The translations under genes were made by a program, and so were the position numbers. Positions 33,761-40,990 of a DNA stretch of 64,000 bases are shown piece after piece. Origin of the DNA: Rummeliibacillus sp044763875 (GTDB taxonomy: Bacteria > Bacillota > Bacilli > Bacillales_A > Planococcaceae); contig NZ_JBIWGZ010000003.1 of the NCBI RefSeq assembly GCF_044763875.1, positions 496,001 to 560,000 on the forward strand, in the 5' to 3' direction. How positions within the stretch are numbered: the stretch's first letter is position 1; the number at the start of each line of letters is the position of its first letter. The notes under the pieces are model-generated. The model had not been told where the DNA came from. It searched no databases and saw only the letters and a program-made list of their open reading frames with translations.

Positions 33761-34558
33761 TTGAAACGTGATGCCCATATTCATACTCCATACTGTCCAC
33801 ATGGCACTAAAGACTCTTTAGAAAATTATATCAAAAAAGCTATAAAATGTGGATTCGAAGATATAACTTTCACTGAACATGCACCATTACCTACCAATTT
33901 TGTCGATCCAACTCCTGAAAAAGATAGTGGCATGGATCCTCACCTATTAGTAGCTTATTTAGATGAACTCAATACATTAAAGGAACAATACAAAGACGAG
34001 ATACAAATTCGTATAGGGTTCGAAATCGATTATATTGTTGGATATGAAGTTGAAACAACTAGCTTTTTAAACCTTGTTGGTCCACAAATTGATGATGCCA
34101 TTTTATCTGTTCATTTCTTAAAATATGACGATGCATACACATGTATCGACTATTCTAATGATACATTTTTGACCTTCTCAAAAAAAATGGGTTCTGTTCA
34201 AGCTGTTTATGATTTATATTATGCAACATTGAAAAAATCAATTCTAGCTGACCTTGGTCAGTATAAACCAAAACGAATCGGGCATCCAACGCTTATACAT
34301 AAATTCCAATTTGCTCATGGTGAGCAAATTGATGATGATGCCGACATTAAAGAAATACTTCAGCTTATGGCAGATCACCATAATGAACTCGATGTTAATA
34401 GTGCGGGCTATGCAAAAAAGTATTGCAAAGAATCTTATCCACCCTTACCATATATTAAACATGCAAAATCATTAAATATTCCATTAGTTTTCGGTTCTGA
34501 TGCCCATCAAGTTGCAGATTTACATCAGTACTATGATAAAATATTTCCTATTGATTAA
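33761..34558 (+). CDS. hisJ: Histidinol-phosphatase, PHP family (HisJ)
   Basis: Dephosphorylates histidinol phosphate in histidine synthesis. 265 residues (B. subtilis HisJ 268). PHP metal motifs: DAHIHTPYCPHG near 3-14, TEHAP near 40-44, GFEIDYI near 86-92, SVHFL near 114-118, GHPTLI, and the final GSDAHQVADL near 246-255. The start is TTG after GGAGGG. As in B. subtilis it is separate from a his operon and lies beside ezrA. ytsP follows after 17 bases and is probably cotranscribed. Confidence 0.94.
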   Translation: MKRDAHIHTPYCPHGTKDSLENYIKKAIKCGFEDITFTEHAPLPTNFVDPTPEKDSGMDPHLLVAYLDELNTLKEQYKDEIQIRIGFEIDYIVGYEVETTSFLNLVGPQIDDAILSVHFLKYDDAYTCIDYSNDTFLTFSKKMGSVQAVYDLYYATLKKSILADLGQYKPKRIGHPTLIHKFQFAHGEQIDDDADIKEILQLMADHHNELDVNSAGYAKKYCKESYPPLPYIKHAKSLNIPLVFGSDAHQVADLHQYYDKIFPID

Positions 34559-34575
34559 AACAAGGAGGTTATACC

Positions 34576-35061
34576 ATGTTTGAAAAAACGAATTATAGCA
34601 ATGATTTAGCTGCAGGATACAATTTATTAGCAAAACAATTAGATGCTTTACTTGAAGGAGAAATGGATACAGTTTCCAATTTAAGCAATGCTTCTGCCCT
34701 ACTCAATCAATTTCTTGAAAATATCAATTGGTGTGGATTTTATTTGTTTAAGAATAACGAATTATTATTAGGACCATTTCAAGGTTTGCCTGCATGTGTA
34801 CATATCCCTATTGGAAAAGGCGTTTGTGGAACTGCTGCACAATCGAAGCAAACACTTATAGTTGATGACGTCAATGCATTTCCAGGGCATATCGCTTGTG
34901 ATAGTGCTTCTGAATCTGAAATTGTTGTACCGATTGTTGTAAATGATGGACTATATGGTGTACTTGATATCGATAGTCCCGAAAAAGGTCGGTTTACTAA
35001 AGAAGATCAAATTGGCCTCGAGCAATTTGTTGAAATCTTAACCAAGCATATTCATCTTTAA
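34576..35061 (+). CDS. ytsP: Free methionine-(R)-sulfoxide reductase, GAF type (YtsP)
   Basis: 161-residue single GAF domain. It matches the fRMsr family, which reduces free L-methionine-(R)-sulfoxide with thioredoxin. The three catalytic cysteines of the E. coli enzyme have counterparts: Cys74 (LPACVHIPIGKGV), Cys84 (GVCGTAAQS) and Cys108 (FPGHIACDSASESEIVVP). NWCGFYLF near 51-58 and the acidic EIVVPI and DIDSP contacts of the ligand cage are also present. AAGGAGG precedes ATG. Follows hisJ, then a terminator. Confidence 0.93.
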   Translation: MFEKTNYSNDLAAGYNLLAKQLDALLEGEMDTVSNLSNASALLNQFLENINWCGFYLFKNNELLLGPFQGLPACVHIPIGKGVCGTAAQSKQTLIVDDVNAFPGHIACDSASESEIVVPIVVNDGLYGVLDIDSPEKGRFTKEDQIGLEQFVEILTKHIHL

Positions 35062-35064
35062 TAT

Positions 35065-35117
35065 AAAATGGATGTCTTCTAAGTGTATAAAACATTTAGA
35101 AGACACCCATTTTTATT
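35065..35117 (+). terminator. Terminator of hisJ-ytsP
   Basis: AAAATGG-TGTCTTCTAA pairs with TTAGAAGACA-CCCATTTTT, with more T following. One bulge. Confidence 0.82.
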
Positions 35118-35221
35118 TAATAGGGAATGTTAATAGATACTGTCGATATGTTGACTAAAGTACCAAAATGCCAGGCAATTATACCTCTATTCATTAGTTT
35201 TTCTGTTTAATCATTCATTTG

Positions 35222-37072
35222 TTAAAACAGACAATAACGATTTTTTCCGTTGTTTTTTGCTTCATATAACGCAACATCCGCATTTTGAAATAATCCTTGA
35301 TATGTTAAATCGGAATCCTTTTTCCAAATCGCAATACCTGAAGATATAGTTACAGAAGGATCCGTTGTTTCAGGAATCATTTTTATAAGACTATTAACAA
35401 TTTCAATAGTATCGCATAATTCTTTGTTTGGCAGATAGATGGCCATTTCCTCTCCACCCCAACGTGCACATATTCCTTCATGTTGAATATTCTGTTGCAA
35501 CCGTTCTGCAATCGTTTTTAAGATTAGGTCGCCCGTTTGATGTCCAAAAGTATCATTTACCTTTTTAAAATTATCAATATCACATAATACAAAGGCGCCA
35601 AATTCATCATCTTCCATTGATTTTTCAACATAGCGATCTAAATATTTACGTGCATACAACTTTGTTAAATGATCACGATCAACCATTTCTTGCAACTGTT
35701 CTCTTAGTAATATATTGGATATAGCTAGTGAAGAATGGCGAATAATAGATTGCATAAGCTTAAAGCTATCGAAAGAGAAATAATAAGGTTCTTCATGTAA
35801 GATAGCACAATATCCTTGTACATTTTCACTAATTACTATAGGAACTGCCATCATAGAATTGTATGTTACTTTTTGATCAACTAAATTATCAAAATCTGCT
35901 ACAAATAGTGGATCTACGGATTTTTCAAAATGATTTGCAATATAGTTACTATATATATTCGAACTATTATCATAGAAAAATGCAGAAGTGCCTTTTGCAT
36001 TTTGATACTCATTATTTTCAACCAACGCGAAACAAATTTCAGAAGGTGTAAACGATTTGTTCAATTGTTTGATTAGAAATGATAGTATTTCTTCTTTATT
36101 TAATTGCATATTCAGTCTCTGTGACGTTTCGTTAATAAGCTGTAAATCAGACACTAAACGATGAGACTGATGATAAAGCTTTGCATTTTCGAGCGCATTA
36201 CCAGAAGTATGCGCCAAATGTAGGATAAATTTCTTTTCCCTTGAGCTAAATAAATAATCTGTTGGAGCAAAAATTTGAAGTACACCATAAATACCCTGTT
36301 TCCCTTTAATAGGTGCATTTAAAAGACGATGATCTATATCTGTTGCTTGTTCAATCGTCATTTCACCTGATACAAATGCTTCGATCGTTGAAGGACGTTC
36401 TAATAGATAATCAAATACATATACATCTTCTATTTGTCTACGGTCTTGGTCATTCGATAAAATCAACTTCGATTGAAACTTAGGGAATATACTTTTAACA
36501 CCATGAATCATTGCTTCAAGTATATGATTGACATCCATTGTAGAATGAAATATCTCAGTCATTTCAAATAGTTCACGATTTAACTTTTTCTCATAAGTAT
36601 TGTTTTGATTAGACTTTATTATCCTAACTGTATCTGATATAAGTTTTTCTAATTCCGTCTTATAAGGCGTTTGTGCAAAAGCTTTCCATATTTGTGTTTC
36701 TTCTAGTACAAGAATCCCTAAAATTGGACTATTCTCCCCTTGTAACACAAGGACATCTCCGGCGTATTCAAAATATTGTTTTAGTTTTTCTACTAGTAAA
36801 TTTGGAGACTGATGTCTTTTTTCGAAATAAGGAGCAACAGATACATAAGGAATTCCATTAGATATATAATAGCCTTCGCTGGACGTTGTTAGTGGATAAA
36901 GCATATCATGTTCAAAATTTAGAAATTCTACATTCTCTATTTTAAATTCTTGGAAGACTATCCCTTTGAACAGTTCCAAATACTCATTTGCAGTAAGTGG
37001 CTTTTCAGCACAATCTATCCACAAATCAAGCAGTTGACACTTAATATTTTGCATTATTTGTAGACTTCGCAA
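35222..37072 (-). CDS. dgcP: GAF-GGDEF protein, diguanylate cyclase DgcP (YtrP)-like
   Basis: 616 residues without membrane helices. Two GAF-like sensor regions (about 165-300 and 310-450) precede a GGDEF domain (about 455-616). DRDHLTKLYARKYLDRY opens it, DIDNFKKVNDTFGHQTGD carries the Mg/GTP residues, and the signature is ARWGGEEMAIYLP. GGEEM differs from GGDEF/GGEEF only at the last position, and the first Gly-Gly-Glu-Glu is kept, so cyclase activity is possible. The RxxD inhibitory site expected five residues earlier is absent. B. subtilis YtrP (DgcP) has the same place, between ytsP and rpsD. Start TTG at 37072 after AAGGTGATGG. Confidence 0.88.
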   Translation of the reverse strand: MRSLQIMQNIKCQLLDLWIDCAEKPLTANEYLELFKGIVFQEFKIENVEFLNFEHDMLYPLTTSSEGYYISNGIPYVSVAPYFEKRHQSPNLLVEKLKQYFEYAGDVLVLQGENSPILGILVLEETQIWKAFAQTPYKTELEKLISDTVRIIKSNQNNTYEKKLNRELFEMTEIFHSTMDVNHILEAMIHGVKSIFPKFQSKLILSNDQDRRQIEDVYVFDYLLERPSTIEAFVSGEMTIEQATDIDHRLLNAPIKGKQGIYGVLQIFAPTDYLFSSREKKFILHLAHTSGNALENAKLYHQSHRLVSDLQLINETSQRLNMQLNKEEILSFLIKQLNKSFTPSEICFALVENNEYQNAKGTSAFFYDNSSNIYSNYIANHFEKSVDPLFVADFDNLVDQKVTYNSMMAVPIVISENVQGYCAILHEEPYYFSFDSFKLMQSIIRHSSLAISNILLREQLQEMVDRDHLTKLYARKYLDRYVEKSMEDDEFGAFVLCDIDNFKKVNDTFGHQTGDLILKTIAERLQQNIQHEGICARWGGEEMAIYLPNKELCDTIEIVNSLIKMIPETTDPSVTISSGIAIWKKDSDLTYQGLFQNADVALYEAKNNGKNRYCLF

Positions 37073-37256
37073 CGTTCCATCACCTTTTTCTTTGATACGA
37101 TATATGTATATTTATAACTACTTCTAGTATACACTAAATAAGTCTTTTACACTATTAACATTTCGTTTTTTTCTTTTAATTGGCACAAAACACATTATAA
37201 ATTACTATAAATTATATTTCTATAACATATCCTATTAAATAAAAAAGTAATTTAGC

Positions 37257-37285
37257 TTGACACTATTACTCCTAACAGATAAAAT
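37257..37285 (+). promoter_or_regulatory. Sigma-A promoter of rpsD
   Basis: TTGACA (37257-37262), 17-bp spacer, TAAAAT (37280-37285). A strong promoter, as expected for a ribosomal protein gene. Confidence 0.8.
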
Positions 37286-37291
37286 GTAGCT

Positions 37292-37478
37292 TGTGTAAAA
37301 TAAACGCAGCGGTTGTATGGTTTTGTTGTTTCATTTTGTTCCTCTACTATTAGTAGACGGGGTATAAGTAATTCGTCGGCTGCATGAACGAACATACATG
37401 AAAACAAAATGACTGCTAAGCTAAATACATCTGGTTTTTATTTTATGCCAAATAAAAAACCAATAGGAGGGACTCTAA
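37292..37478 (+). promoter_or_regulatory. rpsD leader, probable S4 autoregulatory region
   Basis: About 187 bases separate the promoter start from the rpsD ATG. The region is richer in G and C pairs than its flanks and can form several stems. In B. subtilis S4 represses its own gene through an rpsD leader structure. I infer the same here from position and length, but did not fold it fully. GGAGGG precedes the ATG. Confidence 0.5.
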
Positions 37479-38081
37479 ATGTCTCGTTATACAGGTCCAT
37501 CTTGGAAACTATCTCGTCGTTTAGGCATTTCTTTAAGCGGTACTGGTAAAGAAATCGAAAAACGTCCATACGCTCCAGGACAACACGGCCCAACTCAACG
37601 TAAAAAATTATCTGAGTACGGCTTACAATTACAAGAAAAACAAAAACTTCGTCATATGTTTGGTATGAACGAACGCCAATTCCACAACTTATTCGTTAAA
37701 GCTGGTAAAATGAACGGTGTTCATGGTGAAAACTTCATGATCCTTCTTGAAACTCGCTTGGACAACCTAGTTTACCGTCTTGGTTTAGCTCGCACTCGTC
37801 GCGCTGCTCGCCAATTAGTAAACCACGGTCATATCTTAGTTGATGGCAAACGCGTTGACATCCCTTCATACAGCGTAAAACCAGGTCAAGTGATTTCTCT
37901 TCGTGAAAAATCTCAAAACCTTGATGTTGTAGCTGAAGCTATCGAAGTTAACAACTTTGTACCAGAATATCTTTCATTAGATGCTGACAAAAAAGAAGGT
38001 ACTTTTGTACGTCTTCCAGAACGCAGCGAATTATCTGCTGAAATCAACGAAGCATTCATCGTCGAGTTCTACTCTCGTTAG
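37479..38081 (+). CDS. rpsD: 30S ribosomal protein S4
   Basis: 200 residues, the usual Bacillus length. Starts MSRYTGPSWKLSRRLGISLS; the S4 RNA-binding domain is at about 92-155 (METRLDNLVYRLGLARTRRAARQLVNHGHI in parts, here LETRLDNLVYRLG). Primary 16S rRNA binder and translational autoregulator. The N-terminus lacks the zinc-binding Cys set, so this is the C-minus form. Codon use is strongly biased, as in highly expressed genes. Monocistronic, with its own promoter and terminator. Confidence 0.98.
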   Translation: MSRYTGPSWKLSRRLGISLSGTGKEIEKRPYAPGQHGPTQRKKLSEYGLQLQEKQKLRHMFGMNERQFHNLFVKAGKMNGVHGENFMILLETRLDNLVYRLGLARTRRAARQLVNHGHILVDGKRVDIPSYSVKPGQVISLREKSQNLDVVAEAIEVNNFVPEYLSLDADKKEGTFVRLPERSELSAEINEAFIVEFYSR

Positions 38082-38110
38082 TCTTCGAGTATTTCAAAGG
38101 ATATTTTTTC

Positions 38111-38150
38111 AAAAGCCCTGTATCCGTTATATAACGGTTGCAGGGCTTTT
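38111..38150 (+). terminator. Terminator of rpsD
   Basis: AAAAGCCCTG pairs with CAGGGCTTTT; an inner CCGTTATATAACGG palindrome extends the stem. Confidence 0.88.
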
Positions 38151-38256
38151 ATCTTTTTAGAGGCATTAATAATTCATTTAAATGATTTGCTTTTTTTGGG
38201 ATGAGTTTATATTTCAAAGAGAATAGGCACACAACTAGTCCGCCTTCCTTAAATCT

Positions 38257-38265
38257 CATATGTTA
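38257..38265 (+). promoter_or_regulatory. Possible sigma-K -10 element of the coat gene
   Basis: CATATGTTA fits the sigma-K -10 pattern CATANNNTA, 37 bases before the cotD-like ATG. No AC -35 at the usual 16-17 bp is seen, so an activator such as GerE might be needed. Confidence 0.4.
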
Positions 38266-38302
38266 TTAATGATATTACCCTTATTACAAAGGAGGTCATT
38301 AT

Positions 38303-38632
38303 ATGAAAAACAGACAATGGAATCATCCTCACTGTGGTGGAGGTTGCCATGGAATGATGCCATATCGCTTCCCACCACAAATGTTCCCTGCACAATTTGA
38401 CCCACCACAAGTTTCCCCAACAAGACAATTCGTAAGAACAAACGTAATCAATACAGTTGTACCACACATTCATCCTTCACATACAACCATAGTTAACAGA
38501 CACATGATTAATCATGAACATTACTTCCCACACACAGAATCTGTGGTAAATGAGTGCTTTGAAAACCATACTATGTGTGAAATGCCGCATAACCCTAGTT
38601 GCCCTCCAAAACATCATGGTATGCGCAGATAA
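38303..38632 (+). CDS. cotD: CotD-like spore coat protein
   Basis: 109 residues, rich in His, Pro, Cys and Met (HPHCGGGCHGMMP near the start). The middle block NTVVPHIHPSHTTIVNRHMI followed by HEHYFPHTESV is the CotD family signature of B. subtilis (VPHIHPQHTT...HYFPHT). CotD is an inner coat protein made late in the mother cell. The N-terminal third and the C-terminal Cys/Pro tail (CEMPHNPSCPPKHHG) are longer than in B. subtilis CotD (75 aa). AAGGAGGT precedes the ATG. Flanking terminators make it monocistronic. Confidence 0.88.
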   Translation: MKNRQWNHPHCGGGCHGMMPYRFPPQMFPAQFDPPQVSPTRQFVRTNVINTVVPHIHPSHTTIVNRHMINHEHYFPHTESVVNECFENHTMCEMPHNPSCPPKHHGMRR

Positions 38633-38710
38633 GTGATACTCCTATTTCTTTTGACTTTTTGAAATGTAACCATTACGCTCTAGGTCACCCTCCCCTTCAT
38701 ATAACGATCA

Positions 38711-38739
38711 AGCCAGGCTATTACTGCCTGGCTTTTTAT
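38711..38739 (+). terminator. Terminator of the coat gene
   Basis: AAGCCAGGC pairs with GCCTGGCTT around a seven-base loop, followed by TTT. Confidence 0.85.
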
Positions 38740-38820
38740 AGTATAAATATTCATTCGTGTATATATTTCCAAAATCAATCAAGGGATATATAATTGCTAT
38801 GAATGGGGGAAGACTTTTCA

Positions 38821-39228
38821 ATGGAAAAAAGTTCTAAACTATCTAAATTAAAAGACTATGCAAAACAATTAAAGCAACATTTATTTGTGCTTTATCTGTC
38901 TTACAAAGACGAAAGAACTCCGTGGTACGCTAAAGTTGTGGCAATCTGTGTAGTTGCCTATGCCTTTAGCCCAATTGATCTAATTCCTGATTTTATTCCT
39001 GTTTTAGGGTATTTAGATGACCTTATTCTTGTTCCTCTAGGAATATACATTGCTCTAAAATTGATTCCACCACATGTTATAGAAGACAATATGGTAACCG
39101 TGAAAGAATTAATACAAAATGTAAAACCAAAGAATTGGTTTGTTGGTAGTCTATTTATTATTATTTGGATTTTGTTTGCAGTTTGGATTGGTAAGATTTT
39201 AATTGAAATATACTCAAAAAATTATTAG
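38821..39228 (+). CDS. DUF1232 (YkvA-like) membrane protein
   Basis: 135 residues. The DUF1232 core is clear: DERTPWYAKVVAICVVAYAFSPIDLIPDFIP near 36-66 (in parts) with the SPIDLIPDFIPVLGYLDD signature, then LVPLGIYIALKLIP. A C-terminal helix (WFVGSLFIIIWILFAVWIG) completes at least three membrane segments. Function unknown; the domain occurs in YkvA of B. subtilis. Start ATG at 38821 after GGGGGAAG; an in-frame ATG six codons upstream overlaps that site. The 180 bases after it hold only a short broken reading frame (see findings) and the rhodanese terminator. Confidence 0.85.
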   Translation: MEKSSKLSKLKDYAKQLKQHLFVLYLSYKDERTPWYAKVVAICVVAYAFSPIDLIPDFIPVLGYLDDLILVPLGIYIALKLIPPHVIEDNMVTVKELIQNVKPKNWFVGSLFIIIWILFAVWIGKILIEIYSKNY

Positions 39229-39364
39229 TGCATTGATGACACCACTTAAAGTTCAGAAGAAAACTTGAAATGATGTGCATCCAGATATTGGAGAACCTTC
39301 AAAGCCTAATAAAGGTGGTATGAATAACAATAAGGGATACATTACAATAGCTCCACCTATAAAT

Positions 39365-39394
39365 TAAAAATGGAGTATGCCCTATGCATACCCC
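39365..39394 (-). terminator. Terminator of the cstR-rhodanese unit
   Basis: Minus strand GGGGTATGC pairs with GCATACTCC around ATAGG, followed by ATTTTTAA. Confidence 0.78.
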
Positions 39395-39408
39395 ACTTCT
39401 AATTTATT

Positions 39409-39705
39409 TTATTCTATAGGACCGTCCCACGCTAACATGCCGCCATCCATATTGACCACTTTATAGCCTTGATCTTCTAAAAACATCGTTGCTTGTGCAC
39501 TACGAACGCCTGCATGGCAAACCATAATATACTCAAGATTTTTATCTAATTCGTTCATTCGGAATTCAAGTAATCCTAATGGAATATTTTGAGCAATGCT
39601 TATTTTCCCTGCTGCTACTTCTTCTGGTTGACGAACATCGATGATATTGATTTCTTTTCCTTCATCAATCATGTTTAATACTTCTTCTGGCGAAATGTTT
39701 TTCAT
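39409..39705 (-). CDS. Single-domain rhodanese
   Basis: 98-residue sulfurtransferase. The CDC25/rhodanese fold is complete: INIIDVRQPEEVAAGKI near 19-35 and the active loop Cys63 in MVCHAGVRSAQA. The persulfide forms on this Cys. Cytoplasmic. It is 15 bases downstream of cstR on the same strand and shares its promoter. Together with the divergent glutaredoxin and second rhodanese it forms a set for handling reactive sulfur species. Confidence 0.93.
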   Translation of the reverse strand: MKNISPEEVLNMIDEGKEINIIDVRQPEEVAAGKISIAQNIPLGLLEFRMNELDKNLEYIMVCHAGVRSAQATMFLEDQGYKVVNMDGGMLAWDGPIE

Positions 39706-39720
39706 TTTACATTATCTCCC

Positions 39721-39984
39721 TTATCGACTTTTCACTAATAGTTCAACAGCTTCTTTTATAAGTGTTTCTCTGTCCTTATCTTGTAACTGTTGCTCATCAG
39801 ACATACAATGTACTAAATTAGTGCTGACAATGAGACCAATTGTACGATCGATTGCTGAACGTGAAGCGGAGAGTTGTGTAATGACAGCTTTACAATCTTT
39901 TTCTTCATCAATCATTCGAATAACACCTTTTAATTGCCCTTCAATACGTTTCAGGCGATTACGAATTTGATCGTTATATTCCAT
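39721..39984 (-). CDS. cstR: CstR-type persulfide-sensing repressor (CsoR/DUF156 family)
   Basis: 87 residues from ATG at 39982-39984, after AAGGAG; the upstream in-frame GTG is inside that site. All-helical DUF156 protein. It has Cys31 (EEKDCKAVITQLSASRSA) and Cys60 (NLVHCMSDEQ), the exact two positions that form di- and trisulfide links in S. aureus CstR, and it closely follows that protein in sequence, including the end EAVELLVKSR. CsoR copper sensors have a further His/Cys pattern not met here. Adjacent to rhodaneses and a glutaredoxin, with matching operators in both promoter spacers. CstR releases DNA when oxidised by sulfane sulfur. His59 next to Cys60 is a difference from S. aureus. 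Confidence 0.88.
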   Translation of the reverse strand: MEYNDQIRNRLKRIEGQLKGVIRMIDEEKDCKAVITQLSASRSAIDRTIGLIVSTNLVHCMSDEQQLQDKDRETLIKEAVELLVKSR

Positions 39985-40033
39985 TTGCTTCACTCCTTGA
40001 CTCCTTATTATACATAACGTGTAACTTGTTTAG

Positions 40034-40062
40034 ATAATATACCCCTTAAGGTATCCTGTCAA
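40034..40062 (-). promoter_or_regulatory. cstR promoter with operator in the spacer
   Basis: Minus strand TTGACA (40057-40062), exactly 17 bp, TATTAT (40034-40039). The spacer contains ATACCCC-TTAA-GGTAT (40039-40055), a G/C-flanked inverted repeat of the CsoR/CstR type. A repressor bound there would occlude polymerase. This is the best promoter match in the window. Confidence 0.75.
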
Positions 40063-40086
40063 GAAAATAGAATAAAAACAAATACC

Positions 40087-40115
40087 TTGAAATTATATAC
40101 CCCTGGTAGTATATT
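40087..40115 (+). promoter_or_regulatory. Promoter of the glutaredoxin-rhodanese unit with operator in the spacer
   Basis: TTGAAA (40087-40092), 17 bp, TATATT (40110-40115). ATATAC-CCCTGGTA-GTATAT (40095-40114), an inverted repeat carrying the TACCCC half-site, fills the spacer. Confidence 0.65.
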
Positions 40116-40119
40116 ATAA

Positions 40120-40136
40120 ATACCTAACAGGGTATA
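40120..40136. promoter_or_regulatory. Third CstR-type operator at the plus-strand start point
   Basis: ATACC-TAACAG-GGTAT pairs as an inverted repeat and lies at about the start of the plus-strand transcript, before AAAAGGAG. With the two spacer sites it gives three operator-like repeats within 100 bp. Confidence 0.55.
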
Positions 40137-40145
40137 CAAAAGGAG

Positions 40146-40283
40146 TTGTTGCATGTATTTCTTATCATTTTTGAAGAAAAATCAGCTAATTATTCATATT
40201 TAATCAGAATTGATGCTCGTGTTATAAAATCTTTAAATTATGAAAGCGTCACTTATGTAGCTGGGATTATAACGCATTTATAA
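40146..40283 (+). pseudogene. Probable remnant of a metallo-beta-lactamase-fold (persulfide dioxygenase-like) gene
   Basis: A 45-codon open frame from TTG at 40146 to TAA at 40281-40283. It contains FEEKSANYSYLIRID and ends VTYVAGIITHL. This follows the N-terminal pattern of MBL-fold sulfur dioxygenases (...SxTYTYLIxD ... YVxxTHxHxDH) and stops exactly where the HxHxDH metal motif should begin. Such enzymes are normal partners of CstR and rhodaneses. The frame starts directly at the AAAAGGAG ribosome site with no spacing, so translation is doubtful. It may instead be chance; the match is short and read by eye. Confidence 0.35.
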
Positions 40284-40295
40284 AGGAGTAATAAT

Positions 40296-40565
40296 ATGAC
40301 GGATTTAGATGTAACTGTATATTCAACCGATAATTGCGGGTATTGTGAATTGATGAAGAATTTCTTGCATGAACAAAACATTGAATACAAGGTCATCAAT
40401 ATTCGCCACAATCCCGATATGGCGCAATATTTAATGCAACAAACAGGACGCCTTGGGGCACCTCAAACATTGATTAATGGTGAATGGGTACTTGGGTATG
40501 ATCCAAATACAGCGATGAAAATAATTGAAAAATCTAAACGCTTTTCATCAATGAATGGAGACTAA
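40296..40565 (+). CDS. Glutaredoxin-like thiol-disulfide protein
   Basis: 89 residues of the glutaredoxin/thioredoxin fold. The dithiol active site is Cys14-Gly-Tyr-Cys17 (YSTDNCGYCELMKNF), and the cis-Pro is in GAPQTLINGEWVLGYDP near 53-69. The central IRHNPDMAQYLMQQTG replaces the usual Grx helix. In this setting it probably reduces persulfides or mixed disulfides on the rhodaneses or on CstR; that is inference. AAAGGAG precedes the ATG. The rhodanese gene follows after three bases. Confidence 0.9.
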   Translation: MTDLDVTVYSTDNCGYCELMKNFLHEQNIEYKVINIRHNPDMAQYLMQQTGRLGAPQTLINGEWVLGYDPNTAMKIIEKSKRFSSMNGD

Positions 40566-40568
40566 AAA

Positions 40569-40919
40569 ATGGAATGGATAGTTATATTACTTGTTGTTGT
40601 CGTCTTTTTCTACTTCCGTACGAAAACAGCAAAAGGTGTAAAAAATATTTCAACACAAGATTTAAAAGGAATGCTACAAAGTAAAGATAAACAATTCATT
40701 GATGTGCGTACAACTGGAGAATATAAAGCGCGTCATATTTCAGAATTTAAAAATATTCCACTTGATCAACTGCCAGCCAAAGTAAGTACATTAAACAGTG
40801 AGAAGGCTATTGTTGTTATTTGCCAAAGTGGTATGCGTAGTTCTCGTGCAGCAGGTATTTTAGCAAAAGCTGGATTCCAGAAAGTATATAATGTCAAGGG
40901 TGGCATGAGTCGCTGGTAA
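40569..40919 (+). CDS. Membrane-anchored rhodanese
   Basis: 116 residues. One N-terminal helix (WIVILLVVVVFFYF, 3-16) followed by basic residues, which places the rhodanese domain in the cytoplasm. FIDVRTTGEYKARHI near 43-57 and active-site Cys85 in VVICQSGMRSSRAAG are intact. It ends ...VKGGMSRW, a complete domain. Cotranscribed with the glutaredoxin gene. A membrane-bound rhodanese in CstR regulons fits a role at a sulfide oxidation complex; no sqr gene is in the window. Confidence 0.92.
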   Translation: MEWIVILLVVVVFFYFRTKTAKGVKNISTQDLKGMLQSKDKQFIDVRTTGEYKARHISEFKNIPLDQLPAKVSTLNSEKAIVVICQSGMRSSRAAGILAKAGFQKVYNVKGGMSRW

Positions 40920-40932
40920 TAAATTCTAATCT

Positions 40933-40973
40933 ATAAGTTATGTTATAATGACGCATAACTTATGGATTTTTTT
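40933..40973 (+). terminator. Terminator of the glutaredoxin-rhodanese unit, overlapping a promoter
   Basis: ATAAGTTATG pairs with CATAACTTAT, followed by GGATTTTTTT. The loop contains TGTTATAAT, an extended -10 element (40941-40949) that could start the next gene. Terminator and promoter would therefore share bases. Confidence 0.65.
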
Positions 40974-40990
40974 GTAGAGAGGAGTAATGC

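Noticed and set aside
39721..39984. Copper sensor CsoR
   Set aside because: The two-Cys pattern at 31 and 60 and the sulfurtransferase neighbours fit CstR. The His/Cys copper ligands of CsoR are not in register, and no copper ATPase or chaperone gene is nearby.
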